From Daedaleopsis sinensis (taxonomy: Eukaryota; Basidiomycota; Agaricomycetes; Polyporales; Polyporaceae), in the NCBI GenBank assembly GCA_033807695.1, contig CM066304.1, positions 1,550,001 to 1,614,000 of the forward strand: 64,000 bases of DNA, in the 5' to 3' direction. The translations under genes and the position numbers were made by a program. This document shows, in pieces, positions 10,021-20,200 of the stretch. The notes under the pieces are model-generated. The model was not told the DNA's origin and did not search any database. It saw only the letters and a program-made list of their open reading frames with translations. How positions within the stretch are numbered: position 1 is the first letter of the stretch; each line of letters starts with the position of its first letter.

Positions 10021-11175
10021 GATGAATGAGAATAATACAAGGCGAGGGTTGCTGGGGTGGCAGTCGACGAGTTCTTGTGCTTGTACGTCTCATCCATCGC
10101 AGAGAGACCTGCGATTTTTATACATGTTCGTTCCAGCAAAGCTTTGGCTCTCGGATGAGTGCGCTGAGTACCGCAAAGCCAAAGCGACTGTGAGGTATCG
10201 TCTGAGCCCGGGACGACCTGAGAACGGGATGGGTCTTCGGGAGACGCCGACCGAGCGCGGAGGCATAAAACAAAGGTTGCCGTATCAGTCATTTTCGACC
10301 CGATACCGAGGGGGAGTGCACCACTCAGCCTTTTTCCAGAGCCTGCTTTTACATTGTACAAGCACGAGGCCTCTTGCATTGGCAAGGGAATGGTCAATGT
10401 CGGCCCTGAGGACCGGGTTCACCAGCACGTCGGGAGGCAGATTCCTAGACGAGAATCGCTTGCGTGAAGCATGCGGTAGGCTGAATGTCAAAGCAGATTA
10501 GAGGCATACGCCTCCGCAAAAGCAGGTGTCTGGATGATTGCCAGTCGGATCAGGAAGGAACTGGCGAATCAGCACCGAACACGGCTTACCCAATAGCAGC
10601 ACGGACAATGAAGCATGACGAGGCGTAAGTGACTCCAAAGGTAGTGCAATGCACAGTAGATATACTGTCGTGCAGATACCGGCAGTTGTGGGGTGTACAG
10701 GCTAGCTTCTTCCCAATTCCCGACTGAGTTATGCTGCCAGTGAGAGAGCTGCATGATGTGATCAGCAACGGTCAGCCGAAGTCCCCTGGGACTGCAAGAG
10801 AATGCCTGCCATTCATACTCCATCACATGTAAGGTCGTAAATTGGAGTGCATGCTATCGTTTGTGCTAGAGATGTTGTGGAAGTGCGTTTGGCGTCTGGA
10901 GGCTGAGGACGACATTATGGGCGCCGTTCAGGTTGTGTTCATAGATCATTTGGGCCAGGGTTAGGGTTTCGTGTTCGAACTTCCGAACGACTATATATGA
11001 TTGTTAACTCACCCAAACTCTCCCGACAAAATAGCTCTGTTCAGCATCTTTGCAGCGTTCTTGAACCGCAATACGCTTTGAAATATTCTGGTATTGGCAC
11101 AGATGACCGCCCCCGGCGTGGTGCTGAAGGGCTCTTGCAACGTAATTCCTAGTATAGTATGGCCCGACATCACGA
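10021..11175. other. No supported gene
   Basis: Several open frames up to about 220 codons occur on both strands (for example within 9842-10501), but they overlap the gene to the left or lack splice support and recognisable motifs. The sequence TGATCAGCAAC at 10759-10769 resembles the Plavaka terminal core, but no inverted partner was found. Confidence 0.4.
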
Positions 11176-12735
11176 AACGTGTACATACATAGGCCATGTA
11201 TGACCTGTTAGCGTCTTGCATGGTCATGAGCATCTTTGTCCGTCAGCAGGTGACACTATTCGACCATAGTTCACCTTGCGTGTCCACGCGTGCCAATACG
11301 CAGGCGGGGAGAGGGCATGAGTGGTCATGGCCACGCTATGAATGAGCATGTGTGGTCACTCCGGAGGGAGTTCAAGGTCATGTATGACCACACATGGTCG
11401 GCTTGAGCGGGGCCATCGATCACTGAAGGTAGATCTAGTAGGGTTGATGCTCATTGTCCCAGCTGCAGGAGGTCATGCATGCCTCTGCAGACCACGAAAG
11501 ACGTAGCCAGACGATACACACAGCTAATACTAATACTGCTATTCATTGCTCCTTACACGGCAAACTGCATGTCATAGTGGTTAGGGTCAAGCAATGGAAT
11601 TCATATTGCATTATAACTAGTTACAAAAGTAAACTACACAACCGGGGACAGCCTTCCAGTAGCGTGGTTCGGACGCAGTACAATCTTGTCGCTCGGTACT
11701 AGTAGGCAAAGGAGCAAAATAGAGCGCCAGAGCAAGTCATAGCTGCATCGAGCGAGACTCGAGAGGCATGCACATGAGCAGGATTGGTTGGAGCACGACA
11801 TCGACAGTTGATTGAGATTGCCAGGAAGCCGAGTACTTGAGTGCAACTGCGAGAGCTGACAAATGAGAGAGACAGCGTGAGAGCGTAGATAGTGCGAGCG
11901 CGAGAGTGCGAGACGAGCGAGCAACAGTAGGCAAGAGTGGGGCGAGCGAGAGCGGGATGGCAAGAGCGCGAGAAGACCAAGCAACCAGAGTGCAAGTAGT
12001 AATGCGAGCGCGAGATCAGGCTTCCTTGCTGCCAGTCTCTGCAGGCCCGAGACCAACTGTCTCCTGGGATCACGGCGGGGGGAGGAAGAGCAGCTGGGTC
12101 CAGACGGTCGGCAGCATGGGTATTTGAGGAGCGGTAGGATTGCAATGACGCGGAGACAGACAAGTAGACGGTGGAGCATGTACAGGGCAGGGGGTTCGCC
12201 GGGGCCCGCGAGGAAGGAGAGCAGTCAATGCACTTTGAGGCCGCTGACACGGTCACGTGACACTCCAACAGACGCATCCGCCGCGGACCGCGCTGGACTC
12301 TAGTACCGTAATAGTATCTACTAAGACACACACAAGGACGCAGACAACGGTAAATCAGGCTCAAACACCAACATCATTACTTGTGTGCACGCAGGTAAAG
12401 ATTCTGCCGCTTTGTAGCTTGTATAGTACTAGTGCTGTACCTTATATTGATGCACCTCTCTGCCTAATACACCTCTTATTCACGTCATCTGTACCTCTAA
12501 CTAATATACTATGGGCATATATGCACATACATGCATTGCAGACGACCATATCTTACCATCATTGACCATTATTCATCTGCATGGGTGGACAATGGCGACA
12601 CATGGTCGACTGGTGCATTGCAATATGCGGGATGGCCACTCTTGATCATACCGCATATTGCAAGACGCCCAATGACCACTGTCGACCATATGGTGAAGCG
12701 CGTTGCCACGCCTGGCCATAAGGTGCATGGTTTCC
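11176..12735. repeat. Two clusters of GGTCAT/ATGACC motifs, possible decayed Plavaka-type element
   Basis: Left cluster 11190-11430: many copies of TGGTCA/TGACCA, including the 14-mer GGTCATGTATGACC at 11376-11389. Right cluster 12540-12730: GACCATAT, TGACCATT, ATGGTCGAC, ATGACCAC, TCGACCATATGGT and others. The 1.1 kb between them has Ser/Arg-rich low-complexity frames on the minus strand but no convincing gene. The same motif type lies just inside the ends of the two Plavaka elements in this window, so this may be a non-autonomous or decayed relative. Terminal inverted repeats were not found, so the limits are only approximate. Confidence 0.4.
12618..12663. repeat. 13-bp inverted repeat (hairpin)
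   Basis: TTGCAATATGCGG at 12618-12630 is matched by its exact reverse complement at 12651-12663, with a 20-nt loop. It lies inside the right motif cluster. Its role is unknown. Confidence 0.6.
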
Positions 12736-14042
12736 TGATGGAGTCGCAATTCACATCATGGAAGCTACCGCCGTCCACACGGGGAATCAGGCGTACTATC
12801 TATGCGACGTCCAGGGCGGCGTTCTCCTATGGCGCACTATTGGTATTACAAGGGGAGGATGTCTCAGCCTCTCGATACACGCACCAGCTGCGCCGGCCCT
12901 TCAGCCTAGGCATTCATCTACTACTTGCATCTTTTGCATGTTCTGTTAGAGCTTCTGTTATCTTCCAAAGATAGCGTAAGACACACGGCGTCACGCGTAC
13001 TCCACAGCCTCGCGATGAGGTCCGCGGAACAGCTTGGTCGCAATCAACTTCCTGCGGGCGCGAACAAGCATGCGTAGCCCAGGGAAGCGTGGCGTAGTGT
13101 GGAATTTGCCAAAGAGCTTCAGAAGGTTCACCTTCGATGTAGAGAACATCGTCTTCGATACGCTCGTATCCATGCATATCCGCCGGTCTTCGCATGTCCA
13201 AGCAATATGGGCGCCGTTCCAGGAGAACGCGAACATGCTATGGTTTGACGCGATCCGAACCTCGAAGTCGAAGAGGGTGTCAGCAGATGCCATACCGCTG
13301 TCAGTCCAGTAGCTGTCACTGCGGTGTCGAATGTCGCCGTAGCAAAGTGCTCGAGCTTGGAGTCCCATAGAGACTCGCCTAGGTGCAAATCTGTATATCG
13401 AGTGCCTTGCTTCGGGATATCGCCTGTCACGTTCGGTCTCTAGACGACACATCGCACTAGGCGTATGTCAGTCCGGTCTCTGAACGTGGTTGGGGTCGAG
13501 CGTACTATGTGCCTCTCGGGACCTTCTATAGCGTCCAATATGCATCGCCGCTGAAACTGGATGTCTGCCGGCTCGGAGTCAGCTCCGGATTAAAGGAGGT
13601 AGCAGTTGTAAGGGCACGAGATGGCCAACAACGTTATATGAGGATTCTGGGTAGTGCAGAATCCTCCGTAAGTTGCCTCGAGGGTGGAGCCCCTAGCCCC
13701 AGAAATCAAGTGCTTCGTGATGCATCATATATAACGTCTTCCCAAAATACCTGATGGATGCAGCTGGGACTTCCATGCCGATAGCTTTACTGGCATCTAC
13801 AGACCGGCTCTGGAATGTTAGCTGGTGGCCCGCTAGAGAGCTGAGTGAGGATCGTCACCGTGACTGCTAGCTGTATTTAATCGATCTGTAGCGACGTTAG
13901 CGTATGGTTCAGAACAGAGACCTTGTGGGCATAAGCGCTTAATCCTTAAGGTACTATTAGGTACTATTGACTAACAAGCGCTATAAGCTCGTTCTTTCAC
14001 ACGATGACAGATTAGTAGCGCTTGAGTATTCTAGTCTGAGTG
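12736..14042. other. Gene-poor stretch with one possible relic
   Basis: On the minus strand, 13310 to 12991 reads as a plausible exon with beta-rich sequence (FEVRIASNHSMFAFSWNGAH), a basic tail and a stop at 12991. Upstream coding-like sequence (reads VTGDIPKQGTRYTDLHLGES) is in another frame with no clear intron, so this looks like the 3' part of a broken gene of unknown family. Around 13925-14030 there are several AAGCGCTT-like motifs just outside element 1. I see no other gene. Confidence 0.35.
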
Positions 14043-14554
14043 TACTAATCAGCGAAATCCCGGGGGAATCGCGCTGGCCCGCGAGGTCACGCGTGACCGA
14101 GAATGCAGGACAATTCGGAGTCTATACGCACTGCACCGATGCGCAGCCCGTGCGCGCACGATCAAGGGGGTTCGCATCGGGATTCAGCGCAATGCAGGCA
14201 ATCCCACGAGTGTCTTCGATAAATGGGTGTGCAGTCAGACATTGTGTGGCATCGTGGGGTGTGGGTGTGTGCGAGATGCGGCCTGGTATTGGTATATATC
14301 GTGTAGTGCTTGGAATGATTATAGCATTATTGCGAATACAGAATCGGGTGGCGCCTGTGGGCTACGCGAACGGATGGAGAATGGTACTAGTATCACAATC
14401 ATGAGCATCATAAACATATACAGGGTAAGGCTAGCTGGCAGGACAACAGCAGGAACGAGAGAGCATGCAAAGGAGACTCTGGGCGGAGCACTGAGTGCTA
14501 TGGTACTTCGAGCGAAAGCAGGGATCAAAGCTGGTGAGCGAGGGTGGGAGGGAA

Positions 14555-16944
14555 TCATTCTGAGCCGGGGTCGCGGGGAGACTGGGGCTGTTCAGTCTGC
14601 ACGCGTAGCTCAGAGCGTGCGCGGGCGGATGGGCCCCCGGGGGAGGCCCCGCGAGCCTGTCGCCGGGCTTCGCGTGCACGCTGTCGGTTCTCGCATGCGG
14701 TGGCGCCCTCCTCAAGGATGTTGCGGCGAGTGTCCGGAAGGTCGTCGATAAACCTGGGGTCTTGCATGAAGCTGTTGCCGACAGCGGACGTCTCACCGAG
14801 GGAGGTGCCGTAAACCCATCTAGAGTCAGGTGCGGTTAGTTCCCCAATGATGGTGGGTGGACTTACCGGTTCCACCATGCGAACAGATTCTCGTCGGGTG
14901 TACCAATTTCGTCCTCGATGTCGCCGTCTTCTGCCTTCATGAAATTGTCGTACTCACGTTTCAAGTATTTGCTCATGTCGTCGTAGAGCGCCTTTTTCCA
15001 GCCGCCCGGGTCCGAGCCACTCCATCCACCCTCGTTGGAGAGAGCGAAGTTGAGCTGTGAATAGAACAACATGATTAGGCAACACAGGATAGGTATGATC
15101 AAAGGCACTCGCCAACGACGCCACGTAAGTCAGATACTCCGGCGTGACCAACGTCAGGCTCCACTTGCGTGACAACGTAGAACGGCCGTTGCCCTGGTTG
15201 CCAGCCGGGGAGGTTGCAGAGGTTGGGCCTGTCATGATGTGGCGGTATATCTAGGACGCACATTAGCGTTACCCACGAGCGTCGGGATGTACATACATCA
15301 ACGAGGAAGCGGCTCCTGAAAATGCCCTTGCTGGGGTTGCTGGGGTCGTAGAATCCCACAACATCTTCATCGAAAAGAAATGCAGGCATCCCCTTGGCCG
15401 CTTGTGCGGCCAAAAGAGCAGCCTCGGTCGTGTTGTGGGTCATACGTTCGCAGAACCTAGTACCGGGGCACGGGGTTAGCGTGTTACATGACTGCCAAAA
15501 GCGTGACGACTTGCCCCTCGGGGTCGTTGTCGAATTCGGGGACACGGTCTATAGGCGTCCATAAGCGGCCAGTACATAGCGAGTTGTACCCGTAGTTGCG
15601 CTCTTTGATGTGGTGCTCCAGTGCGAGAGGAGGGATGACCACGCCGTTTTTGGTCGTCGCCTCGTGCATGAACTTGAAGAGAGAAGTTTTGATGGAGCTG
15701 ATGTCAGTTGAGCGCGCCGCATTGGCGTGATGGTTCATCTGCGGGGGATTCAAATGTTAAGTATGTGAGTGAACGATTGGGTGACTCACAAATTGGGCCA
15801 AAGTGAATATATGCATGGTCTTGACGCGCTTGTCTTTGTCGAGATGTGGAAGGAGATTTGCGATGAGAGGGAAATAAAGACAGATGTTCTCAAACGTTGC
15901 AAGGTGCTCGCGTGCGGTCTTCTTGTCACTGTACAAGGATTAGCACGGAATACCTCAAGGAACCACAGTGTACCTGTAACGAGCTACGACGTCGATACGC
16001 TTTTCACGTTCAGTCGCGTCCATGGAGCCTAACGCCATGATGGATAAGCCTGTGGTGAACATCGCAACATAGATGATGTGCGGCCCTGTAATACGAGTGA
16101 TTTGGCGGCACATCATCTTGAGGTGATACGCAGGTGTATCGTTGGTCCTGAGACAATACAATAAGTCTCCGACAACTCTGTAGTACGGGCGACGCACCTA
16201 ATACGATTGCGCTGTTTCTTCGCAGAACGCAGCTCCTGGATAAGGTTCGCGAACATCGCAGATGTGATGTCGTTGCTGTCCGGGTCACCAGCAGCTTCGT
16301 CGTCCTCCTTGTTGAGCACCGCCTGATCACCTTCGTCCTCCTCTGCTGAATTTGCATCCTCGTCCAACTCCATTTCTGCGAGTTCTTCGTGTGCAAGTGC
16401 CAAAGCGTCGGCGCTAGCCAGGCCGCCCATGGGTGACAGCGAGCGATTGTGGCCGGGAGATTGAGGAGACAACTCACGAAATGGGGTCAGGGCGACCTGC
16501 TGGCCACGAGTCGGACGAGGCAGAGGGCTCGAGGAACGGGAGCGACGCCGAGATGGACCGGGGGTGGACTGAGTATGAGTGTGAGCCGCACGAACACAGC
16601 CCTGGGGTTGGGCTTGGAGCTTGAGATGCGCGAGCTCCTTGGCCTGGAGCTCGCGGATCTTGGCTTGAATATCTTCGTGCGCCCTCGCGTCGTAGGTATG
16701 TGCGGAGTCTTCGATTTTTCGGGTTGTCCCGGGGCCGCACTTGGCACTGTGGGTCCCACCAGCCTTTGTTTGAGGTGTTTTTGGGAGCGGAGCCAGTTTT
16801 GCAGGGCGTCGATGTTGAGTGGGGACGGAAGGTGCGGCCTTCCTGTAGTAGTATGAGGTGAGTATATGCACTACGAACGTGTATATGTTAAAAGGTGCCG
16901 AGCACGTACTCGACAGCCTTGCCCTTTGTGCCGGTTTTGGCCAT
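14555..16944 (-). CDS. ORF2 of element 1 (DUF6698-like protein)
   Basis: Nine exons can be joined: 16944-16910, 16842-16198, 16147-15974, 15928-15790, 15738-15515, 15456-15297, 15250-15113, 15054-14867 and 14819-14555. They sum to 1968 nt, or 655 aa, with no stop. Two of the eight introns need GC-AG splicing (donors GCAAGT at 15514 and GCGAGT at 15112). The N-terminal 215 residues are disordered, with a Glu/Ala coiled stretch and an acidic tract. The C-terminal part has VVGFYDPSNPSKGIFRSRFL, HIMTGPTSAT and TLVTPEYLTYV, followed by FALSNEGGW. This pattern is what I recall for basidiomycete proteins annotated DUF6698; I could not verify the family. Its biochemical role is unknown. It is divergent from the transposase with a 350-bp shared upstream region, and the same pair recurs in element 2. 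It could be an accessory transposition protein or a captured gene. Confidence 0.75.
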
Positions 16945-17294
16945 CTTAGGAGTGGAAGGGGGGTTCGGGGGAGGTTCTCTTACAGTAGAGAGGTAGAGGG
17001 AAAGGGGATAAAAGCATTGAGAGCTCAGTCGGGGGAGGCAACAGTTTTGTAGAGATTGCGGAGGGAGCGTAGAAGGCCCGCCGGAGTTGTAAATGGTGTC
17101 CAATTCGGGCATGAGACTTGCCATAATGGGCGACCCAATCATCACGCAGTGTGCACGTGATCGTGTCAGCAGCGCCTCGGACTTGGAGCTGCTGGCGTCG
17201 AGCGTGGTATCCTTGTCTCTCCCTCACCCATCATGCTCCTGCTTTTCCAAAGATGCAAGTGAATTACATCCTCTTCATTCTCTGTATCCTTGTT
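16945..17294. promoter_or_regulatory. Shared divergent promoter region of element 1
   Basis: This is the 350-bp gap between the ORF2 start (minus strand) and the transposase start (plus strand). Both promoters must lie here. A purine-rich stretch covers 16944-17080. I see no clear TATA box. Confidence 0.5.
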
Positions 17295-20200
17295 ATGGTG
17301 AAGACAGCCTGCAACGGCTGCGGCCAATTATTCGAGCGCCTCCCCCAGCACCAGGCAACCTGCAAAAAGGCCAAGAACTTGTACACAGATCTTAGGCGGC
17401 ATGTCGACAACCGGGCGAGCGCACGGGCTGCGGCCACAGCAAAGGTTCTTCAAGAGGAGGAGCTGTGCCGCGCCGCCGCGACGGCCAAGGAACTGAAGGA
17501 GGAGGAGGAGCGAGCAGTTCAGGAGGTATGTCGACACATCGTGTACACCACAGAGGGGCCGCTAATTGGGCTCACCTCTCCACTAGGCCTACATACTGTC
17601 CTTGCAGCCCATTGGAATACCTACTGCCAGTCGCTCAGGCCGGCAGCACAGAGCTCCGTCCCGCTTCAAGGACATGGTGCCGACTTCGTTGCGTGGACTA
17701 CCTCCTCATATCCCGCGCCCCCCGCCTCTTCCTCCTACACCGGCTAAACCACCCCGTGCCTCCGTTGAGGAAGTCATTGACGCTCCAGATGACTACCCAC
17801 CTCCACCACCTCCCCAGTCCTTCGTACCGCCACCTGTTGACACCCTACCGAACCGTTTTGGAGTGTTCCGGCGGTATACCAAGCTCCCCCAACACGACCC
17901 CGAGGAGGGCCTCCCCCTACATGTGTTTGTAAATTCATCCTCCCATCTTCAACCGCCTACATCCCCCGAAGAGACATCGCCGATGCGTCCTTTCGGGAGG
18001 ACACTGGCGGCTCTCGTCGGCGACGCTAAGGCGGTAGCCGCCAAAATCTATGCGCCGTTCCTGAACTGGACGTCCTACAAGTTGATGGAATGGCAATATT
18101 CGGGTTCCGGGACGAAGTCCAAGGGAGAGCTGCAGCGGCTAGTTGACAGTGTCCTGACCCAGCCCGAGTTCGAGAAGGCCGACCTAGCCGGCTTCAGTCG
18201 ACCGCGAACAGCGGCGGATGGACGAGCACTCATCTTCGACGTCTCGGCCATTCAGCGCTGACGATGGTTGGAGGGAAGCTAGTGTGGTACTCCGCATGCC
18301 CAAGGAGAAGATATCTCACCAGTCAGAGGAGTCGGCCCCTACGTTTACCGTGAACAGCATTTGGGTGCGCAAGCTGACCTCGCTCATCCGCGAAGCATGT
18401 GAAGATGCGATTGCCAACCGATACCACTGGGTTCCTTTCACATTTCTCTATCGCCGTCCTGCGACGACTTCGACTGGGTCACCTCCTGACGAAGCACCAA
18501 AGGAGGAACGCTTATACTCCGAACTCTATAACACTGACGCCATGAAGAATGAGCACGACGCGCTTATGGCTGCACCCCGTCAGCCAGATGACGCGCTGGA
18601 GATCGAGTACGTTTTGGCCCCTGTGATGGTTTATTCCGATTCCACCCACCTCACGAACTTCGGCACCGCGTCTCTGTGGCCTATATACGTATGGTTCGGC
18701 TCACTGACAAAATATCTTCGCATCAAACCGAGCATGTTCGCGGCTCATCATCTTGCGTATATACCTTCGGTAAGTCACGCGTCGTTGTTGCGAGGTCAAT
18801 ACTGAAAACGTTTTGAAGCTGTCCGCCACTGACATCCATCAAGCCTACATGAAAGTGTTTGGGGAACCCCCGACCGCAGCAACTCTCCGCCTACTCAAAC
18901 AGGACCTCATGCAACACATCTGGCTGCTTCTCCTGGACGAAGATTTTATGCACGCTTACCGCCACGGCATGCTTGTGAGATGCGGTGATGGCATTCTTCG
19001 CCGCATCTTCCCACGTATATTCACGTACTCCGCCGACTACCCTGAAAAGTGAGTATATACATGCCTCCATTTGTCCGTAGCTACGTCTGACAGTACATTG
19101 TCATTAGATGCCTGATAGCATGCATCAAGCAGCTCGCGAATTGCCCTTGCCCCGATTGCCTCGTCGAGAAGCGTGACATCCCCAACATGGGCACTGCACG
19201 CGACCGCGCGCGTCGGACCCTGCGGCCGCGCCAAGACACTGAACAAACTCACACATGGATCGACACCGTTCGTCAATGGATTTTCAAGACGGGAACATCC
19301 CCAGACAGCGTGACCATCAAGAGGACACCATTAGGGCAGACATCCACCAATCCGACACGAGTACGTCAGGTCATTGTTTCCATTCGAGACGCACAACTAA
19401 CATAACACTGAGTGAACAGAGCGCTTTCTCCGTCCGATTTGCTGAGTTCGGACTCCGTGTATACGATCTGTTTGTACCAGATCTTATGCACGAGTTCGAA
19501 CTGGGTGTGTGGAAGAGTACCTTCACACACCTCGTGCGCATCCTGATAGCGGCTGGCGCCAACGCCGTTCAGATCCTTGATGACAGGTACAACATTCCCA
19601 CAGCACGCATGTCATACTATGCTCACCACACACTTGTGGCGATGTGCAGATTTGCCATGGTACCAACATTCGGCCGACGCACAATCCGACGGTTCGGAAA
19701 CAATGTATCTGCGATGAAGAAACTCGCAGCACGCGACTTCGAGCAGATCCTGCAAGTAGGTTATGAGATGTACCGCGGTCGTTGTTCCAGATGACTAATG
19801 CATCATTCTAGTGCGCGATCCCCGTATTCGAAGGCCTCCTCCCGACCCGAATGGACAACATTGTCACTACCATGCTCTTTCGTCTGGCAACATGGCACGC
19901 CCTTGCCAAGCTCAGACTCCATTCGGAATCTACCCTGAAAATGTTCGATATCGCTACTCAAGCCCTCGGGAACGTAATGTGATTGTTCCTCAAGACGGTG
20001 TGTGCCGAGTACCACACGAAGGAACTACCTAAAGAGACACAGCAACGCCAAGCTCGACAAGCCCGCGCCGTAGCCACATCTGCTACTGCGAACATGCCAG
20101 AGACCGTGCGCGCCGTGCCCCAGGCGCCCAAGCCCTCGCGTATCACGAAGCTCTTCAATCTCGCCACATACAAGTGGCACAGGCTTGGCGACTACGTGCG

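Noticed and set aside
10759..10769. TGATCAGCAAC as a possible third Plavaka terminus.
   Set aside because: Only part of the core matches, and no inverted partner was found between 12.7 and 14.0 kb.
11634..12364. Long overlapping minus-strand open frames (up to 221 codons), Ser/Leu/Cys-rich.
   Set aside because: They are low-complexity, with no splice-supported exons or motif, and sit between repeated GGTCA boxes. They look like open frames in repeat DNA.
13925..14030. AAGCGCTT-like motifs as the left end of element 1.
   Set aside because: They lie outside the 15-bp inverted repeat, and similar motifs occur well inside element 2 (34340-34440), so they do not mark a boundary.
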